Below are positions 11,801 to 24,294 of a stretch of DNA of 64,000 bases, in pieces (the first letter of the stretch is position 1; each line of letters opens with the position of its first letter). The notes beneath the pieces were generated by a model. It made no database searches. It saw only the letters and a program-made list of their open reading frames with translations, and was not told where the DNA came from. The translations under genes and the position numbers were made by a program. The stretch is from positions 2,852,001-2,916,000 of the forward strand of contig JACCLO010000009.1 of NCBI GenBank assembly GCA_029448655.1. The letters run 5' to 3'. This stretch comes from Wolfiporia cocos. Lineage: Eukaryota; Basidiomycota; Agaricomycetes; Polyporales; Phaeolaceae.

Positions 11801-14800
11801 GAACTTCTCCGGGAGGATGAGGTGTTTGAACGAGATCGGCAGTCGCGTTTCCGCATGCAACCAGCGATCGGACACAATCGAGATGTAGTAGTTCGGCGGT
11901 ACTGGTTCAAACATGGGCACAGTAAGGGTGACGTTGTGTTCGTCTTCCGCGTAGCGCTGCCGGAGAATGAAGGTGTCGTGGAACAAGATAATCTCGCCGT
12001 CAACGTCTTCGACCATGATCCAGAACGACTCCGCTGTGCCGTGGATCTTTTCGTCCCAGCGGAAGTCAGGAATGATGGTGAGATCTATGCGAAGAAGGGT
12101 TCGTGTAATCGGCTGAACTTGTGCTTGCAACCTAAGAACGTCATTAGCGTCATCAGCAGGAATGCATGATAGGGAACTTACTGTAACTTCGGGAAGCTAT
12201 GAACGAGTCGGTGCACCAGCCTCCCCGCATTTTGAATGCCAATGAGCTCACCAATCTCAGGGGGACTCTGCGCAAAAGCATCAGCACATAACTATGCCTA
12301 GAGAGTTGATCTGCAGCTCACCAGATCAAAGTATCGGTACCAAGGCTGATTGATGGAAGTTCAGTTTAGTTCATGAAGATGATGCGACTTACTCACGAAT
12401 TGCTTGCCTTCAGCCTTGCGAATAATCTCTGCAGGTACACCCTTAAATTGTCGTAGTGGTGTCATCGAGCCCCACCTGTAATCGTACTCAGTGAACGCAT
12501 CCTCGCGAGCACGGCGAGGCTGATACTTACATCCTGCGCTCAACCATCTTGCATAAGTCCAACGCAGCTTTCGCCGGTATGGCCCAACCGCGCTTCAAGC
12601 AGATCTCAAACATGGCACGAAGAATACTATCGAGATATCAGAGATTGAACAGCTTAGGGAAGTTTATACATACCGTCCGGCAGATTGTTGTACGTAGACC
12701 ATGTCCGCCACAAGGGCGAATCCTGCAATCCATCGAGGTGAGTGCGGACGTGTTAAAATGAGCCTCTGAAAACTAACCTTCTAGCTTGAGCTGTGAGATG
12801 TATGCCTGCAGCAAGACGTTGATCTTCGCTGCTGGCTCCTCCACGCTCTCCTTCACAGGAATAGGCACACGCTCAAGCAACTTGCCCAGCTCCAATTTCT
12901 CCTGCAAATACAGATTGTTAGCATATAGGCAATCTAATTCAATAACCATGCGTACATCTTGCCGAACCTGTGGATCGAAGGCAAGTCAGCAAAAGCAATT
13001 AGGAGTGCTTCATAACTGCACGTACAGGGAGTAGCTTGAACTCGTTCGACAATGCAAACACTCGGAACAGCTCAAGCGTCGTCATCGTAGGCCTGAGGTG
13101 CTGGTTGTACGTCGCCATCGAGTTGTACGTGACATAGTAATGCGATGCGATGCGGCCTAGTTCTGTACTCTGGAATCTACCTGATGCCCGCTCATACTTG
13201 ACGAGATGGCATTTCTCAAGCAAGACAGCGGCAGTATGAACGATGTCTGCACGCTTTTGCACCAAAGACGGATCGTCTTCGAGATAGTCGATCCCCACGC
13301 TGTACAAAACCGGGTCCTTGAGCATACGAACGTACCTACGATGAACAGTGTATCAGTGCACTGTGTGGACCGAATAGAGAGTTGGACATACAAATAGGTG
13401 TAACCAAGCCATTGCACGGCCTCGTCTCGGTTCCTGATGGTACCCAAGACGATCTCTGCATTGAGATTGTCCGCCAGCTTGGACACAAACTGAGACTCAA
13501 TGGGCAGCTGCTGGTTCATCAAGCTCAGGTAGTACTGCAACTCGGAGTGGTTCGTGATTATGATACCTTCTCCGAACGTGTCGTATTGCGGACGACCAGC
13601 ACGACCGAGCATCTGGAGGACATCCTGCGAAGAGAGTTCCACCCAGCGACCCTTCTCCGGGTTGTAGATTTGAGTGCCTTTGATAATGACAGTGTGTGCA
13701 GGCAGGTTGACACCCCATGCAAGCGTCGCGGTACACACGAGGACCTGGAGGTGCCCATCTGCAAAGAGCTCTTCGACAAGACCACGGTCTTCCCTCGACA
13801 TGCCGGCATGGTGAATACCGAAACCGAATTGAAGCAAGTCCTTGAGATTGGAGTCTTTCACGTTATTTGACTCCTCCAACAAAATCTCCCTCGTCGCACC
13901 ATCCGGCTTGACAAACTGTGTGATCGTCTCCTTCTCGATGGCCATGTCCCTGATGAACTTTGCCGTCTTCGCGGTCTCCTTGCGAGAATGCACGAAGACA
14001 AGCGTCTGATTCTTGCCTGCCTGATCGAGCACCTTCTCATAGCAGACCTCGTTCTGGACCTGATACCTTTTAATCGCCTTCTTCTCCGTAACGCCGATGA
14101 ACTGTTGTTGCAAAACGCAAGGGCGGTAGGATGCGTCAAAGTAGAACAAACCCTTCGCAGGGTCAACCCGGAGGAACGTTGCGACATCCTGGTAGTTTGG
14201 CAAAGTTGCAGAAAGACCAACGAGACGGACGTACTCTGATGTCTGCTCCATCCGCCTGATCGTTCGAGCAATGATACTCTCGAGAACTGGCCCACGCTCG
14301 TCGTGCAATAGGTGAATCTCATCAATGATAATCAAGCGCACGAGGTTGGTGTAGCTAGTGTCGGTGCTCTTGCGAGTGATGACGTCGTACTTTTCCGGTG
14401 TAGTGACGATGATTTGTGTCTCCGAAATCTGCTGCTTGGTCATTTGTGAATCGCCGGTAAGTTCTCCGACCTTAATCCCGTATACGCTGAGACGTGAGCT
14501 GAAGTTGCCGACCATCTCTTGGACGAGGGCCTTCATCGGTGCGACATAAATAATCTTGAACGAGTCAAGATCGAACTCGCCAGTCTCCTCGTTGCGCCAC
14601 TTGCCAAGCTCGTTCAGAATGGTCAGCATGGCTACATTCGTCTATGAGTATAGAAATCAGTCTAGGCCATGTCAGTCAGTACGACAGAAAACGTACCTTG
14701 CCAGCTCCCGTCGGTGCACAGAGAAGGAGAGGCTCATCGGTCCCAAATGCAACAGGGTATAGCTTGCTCTGAACCCTATTCAAAGACTTCATTCCCTTGA

Positions 14801-16259
14801 AGCCCTCCTGCGCCCATGCTGGAAGTTCCGAGATCGGGACGAAGTCCTCCGGAACAGCCGGCTTCTGCTTGGGTGCTGGGACGTGTATCTCTTCGTATCC
14901 CTTCTTGGAGCGCTTGAACGAACCTTCTGGCAGCTTGCACTTCTTGTTCGACATCAGATGTCCGCCCTGGCTAAACGCCATGCCTTCGAGATCAACAGTG
15001 GCTTTAGGCTGGACAGTCGAGCCAGGCGCAAGTGTAGCAGTCTTCGGAATCTCCACCCTCGGCTTTTCGTCCACGTCCATCGCGTCCATCCGCGCCTTCG
15101 CTTTCCTGTCCCCAGCAAGTTCTCTGAGAATCCAGCCAAGCCCCTTCTCCCGCATCGCAACCTCAACGTTGACGCGCTCGTCAGCATCGCTACGGATGAG
15201 CTTGGTACACCAGACAATGACGTCTCGGTTCTTCAAGAACTTCGTGATGACGTGGAAGCTCTGGTACTCGAACAGTTCCATGAGCTGATTCTCGCAGTCT
15301 CGTAGGTTTGACTCCGAACCGAGGATGGAGAGGACGGCAGCGGCCTTCTCTGTAGCCGTGACAGGGTCGGGGTAGACATCGGAGATCTGGCGCTGGACCC
15401 AGAAACCGTCGATGGAGTGTGGGGAAACAATGTCTTTGTCGACCTGAGCCTTGCCCTGCTGCGCAGACGACGTACCCCCAATAACGAGTTCCTCATCTCC
15501 TTCGAGTGACTCGGGGGGCGCCTCTCCCGTTTCCTCTGCCTCCTCATTCTCTTCATCTGACTCGTCCCGGATTTCGAAGCCCTCCTCTTCTTCTTCCTCC
15601 TCCTCTTCTTCGTCAAAGACCACCGCGACACCCATTTCCTCGTCAATCTCAGCATCCTTCCGCTCCAAGTCTGGGTCCACTTGCATTTCGTCCTCCGCGC
15701 CGTAATCCGTGATCTTCTTCGACAGGTTGAGGAGCTGCGAAAACGTCTCGCTCGAAATGGGGCCTACGACCTCCTCAACCTCCTTCTTCTTGTCGAAGTC
15801 CTTCGTGTTCTCGTTCTTCAGCGTCTCCAGAACGGTATCGGCTGCGCTGCGGACGACATCGTGCGCCTGGTCCCCGAGGGACTGGTGGACACTAGACAGG
15901 ATAAGCTCGTATACCTCGCGCGTCTCTGCTGTGCGAGGGCGGTACGTAAGCCCCTCCACGTCCTGCGTCGCCTCGATGATGTCCATGTAGCCAAAGCCTG
16001 TCGCCTCCGCCTTGCGCTTTGGCTGCCTCTCCGACGTATCCTGCTTATCCGTGGCCTTCTTCTTCTTCTTCTCCAGGTCCTTCGGAGTCTCGCGTTGCAC
16101 GCGCGAGCCCATCTCGCGCGGGTCGATGCGCCCGGCCAGAGAAGTGGGCGCGCCATCGGGTTCCTTGTCGCGGCGGGGGAGGGCAGACCGGTCGGCAGTC
16201 AGGACCAAAGACGAGATGGCGGCATAATTGTAGCCAGACAAATCCCGCTTCGCAGACAT
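8820..16259 (-). CDS. BRR2: Pre-mRNA-splicing helicase Brr2 (U5 snRNP, Ski2-like)
   Basis: Brr2 unwinds U4/U6 snRNA to activate the spliceosome and stays bound in U5 snRNP. The start [16 protein letters not shown] (16259) is the conserved N-terminus and is followed by a PWI-like region and a long acidic Glu/Asp tract (about 15.5-15.7 kb). Helicase cassette 1 shows APTGAGK (motif I, about 14.72 kb), [12 protein letters not shown] (about 14.3 kb), GLSATLPN and [10 protein letters not shown]. Sec63-like regions follow each cassette. Cassette 2 shows [12 protein letters not shown] (about 11.62 kb), ADEVQLVGG (about 11.27 kb) and IMGRACRP. The C-terminus ends in an acidic tail, [19 protein letters not shown], at the TAG 8822-8820. 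The gene has many short introns. Cassette 2 has DEVQ where the family usually has DEVH or similar; the second cassette is known to be enzymatically weak or dead, so this fits a scaffold role. Confidence 0.95.
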
Positions 16260-16635
16260 GGTAGAGAGTGTAAGTGGTGGTCGCCGTTGAAGACGGTAAG
16301 CGCTCGCTACCCCGCGAGCTATGACAAACGCCTACATCTTTCCGAGCACGGGGTCTCAAGATCTCACACCCGGCACAGGACCCCAATCACCCCTGTGCCA
16401 CAGACGCGATAAAAGAGCTCAGACGTCGGTGTAGCTCCGCATACGGTCGCAATACCAGAGACATTGAGAACATCATGGTCGGTTAAGAAGTTGTATATTG
16501 CTACATAGCAGACGAGCAGCGTGTCGACGCCAGCCATACAGATGACAGATGGTGTGAACATCAACCCAAACATGAAAGTACATCATTGCTTACACTTCTC
16601 AGCCTCGTTTCACACTGCTAGACCTATTTACCTCT
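16260..16635. promoter_or_regulatory. Brr2 upstream / Dug1 downstream intergenic region
   Basis: These 376 bp lie between the Brr2 start codon and the dipeptidase stop codon, both on the minus strand. It should contain the Brr2 promoter and the dipeptidase 3' untranslated region. I see no distinct element in it. Confidence 0.4.
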
Positions 16636-18536
16636 TCAAGCATCTGCGCCCACCTCATACAAGTAGGTGCCGAGAAGCTTACTCTGTAAGCAATATCGGT
16701 CAATAGGGCAAACAACTACGCTTTAAGCGAAGTACGCACTCCCTCAATGAAGTTGGATCTATCGAGCTTCTCGTTCGTCGAGCTAGTGTAATCCAAATCA
16801 GAAAAGATCTGGGCAGTTTGTGCGTAATCTATACTCACTGTGCACCGTCATCGCCTCTGCCCATCGGCAACAAGAGGACATTAACGTTGAGGCTCTCGGT
16901 AAAGGTGAGCGTGACAGGGATGGAACCACCCTCGCGCGTCAGATCAGGCGAACGCTTGTAGACAGCCTGATGGCGAAGCAATGTATAGCGGGTCAGAAAT
17001 GCGCAAGCTGAGAACATAATCGAGTGTACCTCTGTTGCCCTCTTCGCAGCCTCGTAGTTCCAGTGCCTGTGATCAGCGACCCACGGCTTGCCTCCGTGCA
17101 GATTCTCGATCTTGAGCTTGTTCTTCGAGTTGAGCTTCGCAAACTCGGCCTTGAGGTACTCTATGACTAGCGGCTCAACCTTGTCTGGGGTCTGCGGGGG
17201 CACCAGACTGCAACATCGTAAGAATCGCAGAGTATGAGGCTATGTAGCGGATAGAGAGGCCATACCGAATACTAAACTTGCCCGAGACGGACGCCGGGAT
17301 AACCGTCTTCGCGCCTGCGCCGTAGAATGCTCCTTCAATACCGTGCAGCGAAAGCGAGGGGTAGCGCATGCGGCCCATGAGGACAGTCGCCTTGTCAGAC
17401 GAGATCGCAATGGGAGCACCGGCTGATTCTTCCACGTCCTTGATATCGTAGTCAAGCGCCTCATAAATCGCCCTATGACACAGTGAGCGTCAGCTGAAGA
17501 GTTGCGGAACACAAGTGTCCTACCTCTCCTCCGCGCTGGCCGTAGCTACCATCTCGTCTACACCAGGAACGAGAATAGTGCCATCTGGCGCAACAAGTTT
17601 ACTCATGAGCAGAACGAGGTCGGTCATCGGCTCGTGTACAGAGCGACCAAACGCGCCGGAATGAAGATCGCGAGCGGGGCCAGAGACAGTGACCTTAAAG
17701 TATGCAAGCCCGCGCAAACCGTATGTGAGACAAGGAGTGCGGGTGTTCAACCAGTAGTTGTCAGACTGACAGAACACGCGTCAGTCACCGCGAAATTATT
17801 GAGACTTCCCCCCAAAAATGCAAAGCGTTCGTACTCACAATGCAAACACAGTCCACGCCACCGAACCAGCCATCCTTGCCCTTGGCTGCCTCAGATGCAA
17901 TAAGCTCGTCCAGCCCTTCGCTTCCGCTCTCCTCCATGCCTTCAAAGCAAAAGCGCAAGTTGACGGGGAGTTCAAGTCCGAGCGACTTGTGCGCCTCCAA
18001 GACGTTGAGCCATCCGAGGATTGGACCCTTGTCATCGGTAGAGCCACGGCCAATCAACCTGCCTGATGTAGAATCAACGACGAGCTTAAATGGCTCTGTA
18101 TCCCAGCCATCAGACTTCTCTGCCTAAATACTTTTTGTGAGCGTGCCGGGGCCTGGCAGCTGTGAGTTGGGGACTCACCGGCTGAACATCATAGTGTCCG
18201 TAAATGAGCACTGTCTTCTTCTTCGGATCGTCCCCGATCCTACCAAAGATCGCAGGGGGAAGCGGCAGCTCCTGGCCGTCCATTACATGCCTGCCCAAGT
18301 CAACCGACTTCGTCTGCACACCGAGTATGTTCAGCTGCCCTTGCAGCCATGCTCCCATCCTGAAGACGTCCTGGCGGTGGGCAGCATTTCCGCTGATGCT
18401 GTATCGGAGTGAGGATCGTCAGAGAGCCGTGCCGCGAAGGTATTCACCTCGGAATAGCCACTGCCTCCGCCAGTCGCTGGATGAAGCCCTCGGCGTGATC
18501 GTCGATGTAACTCAAGAACGTCGCTGGTGCGGGCAT
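16636..18536 (-). CDS. DUG1: M20-family Cys-Gly / cytosolic non-specific dipeptidase
   Basis: This is a zinc metallodipeptidase of the Dug1/CNDP2 type, which hydrolyses Cys-Gly during glutathione breakdown in the cytosol. I chose the ATG at 18536 ([19 protein letters not shown]) because it gives the expected N-terminal helix, and the exon then splices through GTGAAT to [17 protein letters not shown]. Metal-binding and catalytic signatures are [20 protein letters not shown] (Asp ligand) and [16 protein letters not shown] (Glu base). A lid-domain segment is [17 protein letters not shown]. The last two introns are certain: GRGDDGA is joined to [15 protein letters not shown], then to [15 protein letters not shown] and the TGA at 16638-16636. 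Length and domain order fit the family. Nothing is broken. Confidence 0.92.
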
Positions 18537-20200
18537 GCTGATTTTCTACGAGGTGGATGCGAACTTGTGCAACCGCAAATCCGTCTACAGAGGGGGCCTG
18601 CGACTTCGCGGATTTGATTCTGCTTCCCAGGCCGCCGACTCCCAAAAAGGTAGGCACAGTGATACAGCCGATCGCGAATTTGAAGACGCTCATCTATCCA
18701 CTTTAGCGAATCATTGATTGCGTTCAGCTTATAGCACTCGTTATGCCTTGTTCCCTGCGTTCGTGTGTAAAAACGGTCGTTGTTGACGCAAACCACTGCT
18801 GGCTGTGACCTGGCGCCTCAGGAAGGTCTGGAGATAGCGTATTTTCCTGGAGGCTTGACACTTTTGCAGGCCATATTTTTGGTGCAGGCGTGATGAAGAA
18901 GCACTCATGTCATGATGTCAGCAGATCATATAGCAGAGTGTGGCCCCGGGTCGAGACGTCGAAGCGTGACAAGTGCGCTCATCAGCAGTCTCAAACAAAA
19001 AGAAGAGCCCATCCTTCTGTACGCAGAGAAGCCTATCCTTGGCGACACGCTAAGCAAGAACCACAGAATTGTCACACTGAATTACATGGAGGCAGCAATT
19101 GCTCCGCCGCAGCAGGATGTTCTGGCCCCTTCATCTACTTGCTCACGAGCTCTCACATTGGAGAGCTCATATTTGACCACGTACCATTCGCGCGCGCGCG
19201 CGACGCCGTCCACACAGATTGTCAGAGCTGAATTTATGCAATAGCGATTTAGCCATCCACCGAGACCGCAGTTACGTATTCAGGCTGAACTCTTATCTGA
19301 AGGTGGACAGTACATACAAGGGTAACCAGTCATGTTTCGTCATTCACGCGTCGGCGAAGAAAATATATTGAGCGTGTAGAAAGTAAGTGAGCTCACACGC
19401 CTGAGATTGTGTTATTATAGTAATCTGGTATGACAGTACGTCTAGTGAATGGCGACCACCGTATCGGACTTTACGCCAGTGAGTTCGTTGTCCATGTTGG
19501 CGAGTACTCTTGAATTAGTTTTTGCTCTCTAGAAAGAAGTCTGCAGGCTGGGTGATCGGATCTCTCACGGTCTGACCTGCCCCGCATGCAGTGTTGTTTC
19601 ATGATCTCGGTTGAAAGTTCACACGCACAGGCTGCTGGGTGCACTGCCACGCATTCAACACTACCTATAATGGATGAAATGGCTCAGTAACAATTTTGCG
19701 TCGCTCTGATCAGTTCACACTGTTTGTCAATCACCGCGAATGGCGGACTCGGTGTACTCACGCACTGCGAACTCCCCGTAACTAATTCTATGTTTTCTCA
19801 GCATTAAATTGGAACACTCCTGTGCTAATAGTAAGAATGAGCGGGATCTGCCTTGGTTTTCATACTCTTTCCCTTGATCATAGTGCATATCTGACAGCTC
19901 AACCACCGAAATAAGTTACAGACATTTGGAGATAGCCATATGTGTTTCCATGCTGACAGATGTATCAATTGTTGGAGTACCCATAGTAACCTATCACAGT
20001 TACAAGGGCGAAGCATGTGCCACCCGAGCCGCGAGGACAGCTTGCGGTGCTGAGTGAACGCCAGACACTGCCTCTCCACCAGTGTGGATAGGTCTCTGTG
20101 CTGGCGCTGAGGCGCTGAAGGGTCATAACAACGACCGTCAGAAGAACCGTTGCCCTCTTGCTCAGGTCTCCCGCTTGAGCTGCCCGTATTTTCACTAGCA
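18537..20200. other. Intergenic region, about 1.7 kb
   Basis: Between the dipeptidase start and the first membrane-protein gene I find no reading frame with recognisable domains and no tRNA. A short (GC)n run lies near 19190-19202. It should contain the promoters of both flanking genes, which are divergent. Confidence 0.45.
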
Positions 20201-21412
20201 ATGTTCGTCGCAACAACAGTAGACATCGTGCTAACTATTACTTCTGCATCAACAGCTACTGCTACCTCGGTTCCAGATGGTTCCGGAGTTATTCACAATT
20301 ATGCGTGGATACAGTCCGAGCACTCTGTCAATGCTGCCGTTTACGTCGGTGCAATAGCATGGGGTACCAATTAAACTCAGTGATGTCTGTCATTCACCTA
20401 ATCATCGCTCAGGCTTGCATACAGCCGTCTTTTGTCAATCGGCAATTAGGCTTTGGCGAAGCAGAATAAACAAATGGGGCTTTTTTTTGGCTCTTGTCAG
20501 CGCCCTATGGATGCTATCCACGATTAATACCACCTGCAACATCATAATCAACACACTTGCATTCGTCAATCACTCAGACTCTGGCAGACCATTTTTCTTC
20601 TTAGCGGATAGCCAACAGCTTCCGATCAACGTGGCCTCGATTGCTACAGGTACCGCAAGCTTGATCTTAGCTGATGCCTTCTTGGTGCATTAATTTCACC
20701 TCGTGATCCTGAGCTGATCGATGTTGATCAGTCATTAATTTATTGCAGCTCTACCGATGCGAAGTAATCTGGCAACGCTTACGCGTGACTCTACCTTTGG
20801 GCTTACTGTATATTATGTCCGTTGGTGAGTTTCAAACTATTATGACCGTTATGTTGTGCTGCCAGTGCTCAACATATGTTCAGTCTTAGCAGTCATAGAA
20901 TGTTTCTATGTGACACGTGGAGGTGGCATCATCTGGACTGGCTCCACCTCCGGCGGCCCGTTTTTACCTTATGTCGCTTTCACAGGATGCCTTCACATCG
21001 CATTCACCACGTTTATACTCGGACGTCTATCTTTCTATCTTCGATATCTGCCCGAAACTGTCATGGCGCAGAATAATTTAAATTTCTCGGGCACAATTCC
21101 CCTCACAGTGGAATCGGCGCTCCCTTATGCTGTCGTCTCCTTCATATGGATGATTCTCTCCTGTACTGGAAGCGTCGGAGCAAATCCGTTTGTTCCGCTC
21201 TTGGTGCAGCTTCAGGTGACTCATCCCGACGAATACTTCTATTCGGTCCATATATTGACGGCATTCGGCCATGACAGGGAATAACCACAGCATTGATTGT
21301 CATCAGAATTGCTAATGACAGTGCCTGGTCGCTGACTTTTCTGCAAGTTGCAGCTCAAAAGTCTCGTACAGGGCTGGATAGGCCTACTTGGTTGCGCAAA
21401 AGCTTCCGATGA
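20201..21412 (+). CDS. Multi-pass membrane protein, copy 1 of a tandem pair
   Basis: A protein of about 300 residues with six or seven hydrophobic segments; family unknown to me, so no function is claimed. It starts MFVATTVDIVLTITS (20201). The first membrane segment is AVYVGAIAWG, interrupted by an intron that resumes at LHTAVFCQSAIRLW. Others are FFLALVSALWMLSTIN, IATGTASLILADAFL, LPLGLLYIMSV, LNICSVLAVIECFYV, GCLHIAFTTFILGRL and YAVVSFIWMILSCTGSVG. The last exon begins GITTALIVIRIANDSAW and ends at the TGA 21410-21412. Introns follow AIAWG, ADAFL, IMSVG and LVQLQ. The same four intron positions occur in the downstream copy at 23115, so the pair arose by duplication. It resembles seven-helix proteins widely amplified in Agaricomycetes. 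Confidence 0.75.
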
Positions 21413-23114
21413 TGCGTCCCGCCCTCAAGGTCTACATTGACTATGATATGATAACGATCACTTCAGTAACAATTCCTTATTAAGTATCTATAACCTACCT
21501 ACAGGACGAGGACTTTCTGTCTTATTCAGCGTTGACTCGGATAGCCTTCGCAGACCATGGGCCAATGACTCTTGCCAAGTGCGTTATTGTGCATGTATTG
21601 TTGTGGTGCCGATGAGCTGTGGTTATACCACGATCATTGTTTTGTCATATGCAGACTAGCAGACTACTGTAAAATGCAAAAAGGATTGAGTCTTCATTAC
21701 ACAAGTCGAAGTGCCGACAAATATTGAGATGAACGTTATGTAACGTTCATCTCGGAATAACTTGTGATCGAGATCGGCATCGTCTCGCTTTTTGACGCGG
21801 AGTCACTAGGCGCCAAATCAGTCTCATCCCTCGGTCAACTTGCCGCTGCAGAGACAGGTTACTTTGACGTATGTTGCGTTGATGTGAAACGTCTTGTGCG
21901 TAGACTAAACGTATGGGATCGTAAGCAGATACAACGTGTCGCAACTCGGGTTCTGCGGCCGACGCGAGGGCGCGCGGCCATAGCGTCGGACGAGGCAAGC
22001 TAGCGGGTAGTAGCTTTATCCGTAGCTGCATTTAAGCCGGGTGCGAGTGTTTTAGCTCCCCGGAAGTCTGCATCCTACGGCATTGTTCGACTATCCTACA
22101 CCAGAAATTCACCCTCGCGGCCAGCGAATTTCTACACAACGTACGTCTCGTAAGTGGATGATACGCGCTATATGAGTACATATTCTACACGTAATTCAAA
22201 CGCGACGGTCTCATCCACGAGGGCCTTGCCAGGTGGTGGAGCGGTTGGAGTGGTATTGTATAAACTCTGGAGACGTCCTGCCCTTTGCTGCGCAACAGGA
22301 TACCATCATTATCCCATACTCCCGCTATTGCACTCGTTTGCCACTGTTGATGACGTACTGATTCTAATCTCTCATATCGTTAAGCACCAGGATCTCTCCA
22401 GGATGTTGAGATGCACACCCGAATGGAACGAATCCGTCACGACATGCTACAAACATGCGCTTGATTATGTATGTTGGCAGCAGCCTGTGGGCAGCTTCAC
22501 TGTGATTTACACTGTATTGGGCATATTTATGGCCTCGCGGCACGGTAGATGTTATCTTTATAGCACAATCAGAAAGCAGCTCGCTCATACAGCGGAGTTC
22601 CGACATCAACCAGCACTACACGGGCTTGATTGCCCGCTCACATGTGCTGATCCTCACTTGCTACAGAAAGACTTCCGAACGAGTGCGTGATGGGCTCCTC
22701 TAGTTGGAAACAAAGTTATAGCTCTTGCTCTTTCGATCATGCGTTGAGTTTGATCTGAATTGTATATAGACGCGAAGATCAATACAAGTGGTCCGTACGC
22801 AGAGCAATTACTCCAGAATTTCTCAACATTGCACAGTGATCAGCTATACTCTGACTTCGCGGTGATTCTTGCTGTACATAACGTGCCTTCGAAGGGATGC
22901 CGTACATTTTGTACAGACAGGGCGCAGCATACTAGCTGCTAACTGAATGGCGAACACCGTCCTGTATGCCCACGCGGTTAATGCAAGCCGCAACCTAACC
23001 AGAAGGCTCGCTCGCGAAGGATAAGTACCCCGCCCTAATGCTAGAAGCTCATCGGCCTTGGCTGAGACCTCACTCCCTCACTTCACTGCTGCGTTTCCTG
23101 TGTAGTTGCCGAGG
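21413..23114. other. Spacer between the tandem membrane-protein genes
   Basis: This 1.7-kb stretch holds open frames (for example 22154-22690, plus) with no recognisable domain. I do not support a gene here. It could contain a decayed third copy, but I found none of the conserved segments (such as the VSFxWMILSC motif). Confidence 0.4.
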
Positions 23115-24294
23115 ATGTCTGTAGCCACAGCCATACCCACTTTCGCGACCACCGCCGCTGTGGCGACATCGTCCCCATCTACCATCCTGCCTTGGGTCTT
23201 GCCCGCTGACCAAGTCGAGCGGCTTAATCAGACCGTAAATGCCGCTGTATACATCGGTGCTATGGCATGGGGTAGGCTCTCTACTGTTGTGTTACTTGCG
23301 CCGAAGCAAATCTCACGGAAAGATAGGCTTGAATACAGCCGTGTTCTGTAAGGCAGTATATGCGCTTTTGCGCAATGGGGCGCACAGGTGGTTGTTGTGG
23401 TTGTCTCTCATCAGCGCCCTTTGGGTGCTCTCTACGGTCAACATCGGTTGCGATATCGGGTCCAATACCCTTGTGTTCATTGGATACCCTCACATTCAAG
23501 CATTTTATTACACGGCAATGCAATCGACTCCGGTCGTCGTTACTTCTGTCATCACTGCGATTGCCAGCTTGATCCTAACAGATGCATTCCTGGTGAGGCT
23601 TCTGTGTATCATCATTCTTTCAATTACCTGATGATACTAATTTTTAGATATTCCGCTGTGAGGTGATCTGGAGATGCTTGTATATCTCTGTTCCTTTGGG
23701 ACTATTTTATGTCGTCTCTGTCGGTAGGTGACCAGGATTTCGAACACTCCTTAATCTCTGACGTTGATTATATCATCAGCATGTGCGATTACCCAATGTG
23801 TCGTTATCGCACGCTCCAACGGCAGTGTCTGGACAGGTGCCCTTCTCAACGGCCCATTTCTGGTCTATATCATTATAGCAGGATGTCTTCACGTTGTCGT
23901 TACGATGCTCATTTTCGGTCGTCTCATGCACTATCGCTGGCGTATGCCCAACATGGTAGTTCCGGAATTTGTAAAGGAGACTATGGGCGTCACGTCCATC
24001 ATCGTGGAGTCCGCGATCCCGTACGCTGTGGTCTCTTTTGTCTGGATGATCCTCTCTTGCATCCAAAATGTTGGCGCAAACGTATTCGTTCCCCTCTTGG
24101 TACAAATTCAGGTAATTCATTCGGTGAGAAACTTTGCTATGTTGACTGCTTACTCTCGACATCCGTAGGGAATTACTGCGGGGATGGTTATCATTAGAAT
24201 GGCCGACTATAGCGCCTGGTCGTCTAGCTACCTTCAGTCTATAGTCAAGAAGGCCCAAGTATCTGACGGTGCATCCCTTCCTGCCAAGGTTTAA
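23115..24294 (+). CDS. Multi-pass membrane protein, copy 2 of a tandem pair
   Basis: This is the paralogue of the gene at 20201 and has the same layout. It starts MSVATAIPTFATTAAVATS (23115), has a Thr/Ala/Ser-rich N-terminus, then AVYIGAMAWG, an intron, and LNTAVFCKAVYALLR. Shared blocks are LISALWVLSTVN, ITAIASLILTDAFLV, FRCEVIWRCL, VPLGLFYVVSV, GCLHVVVTMLIFGRL and YAVVSFVWMILSC. The last exon, GITAGMVIIRMADYSAW, ends KKAQVSDGASLPAKV at the TAA 24292-24294. All four intron positions match copy 1, while the protein sequences have clearly diverged, so the duplication is not recent. Function unknown. No broken frame was seen. Confidence 0.75.

Noticed and set aside
22154..22690. 178-codon open frame between the membrane-protein genes
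   Set aside because: No domain, no repeat of the paralogue motifs and biased by chance openness; not supported as a gene.
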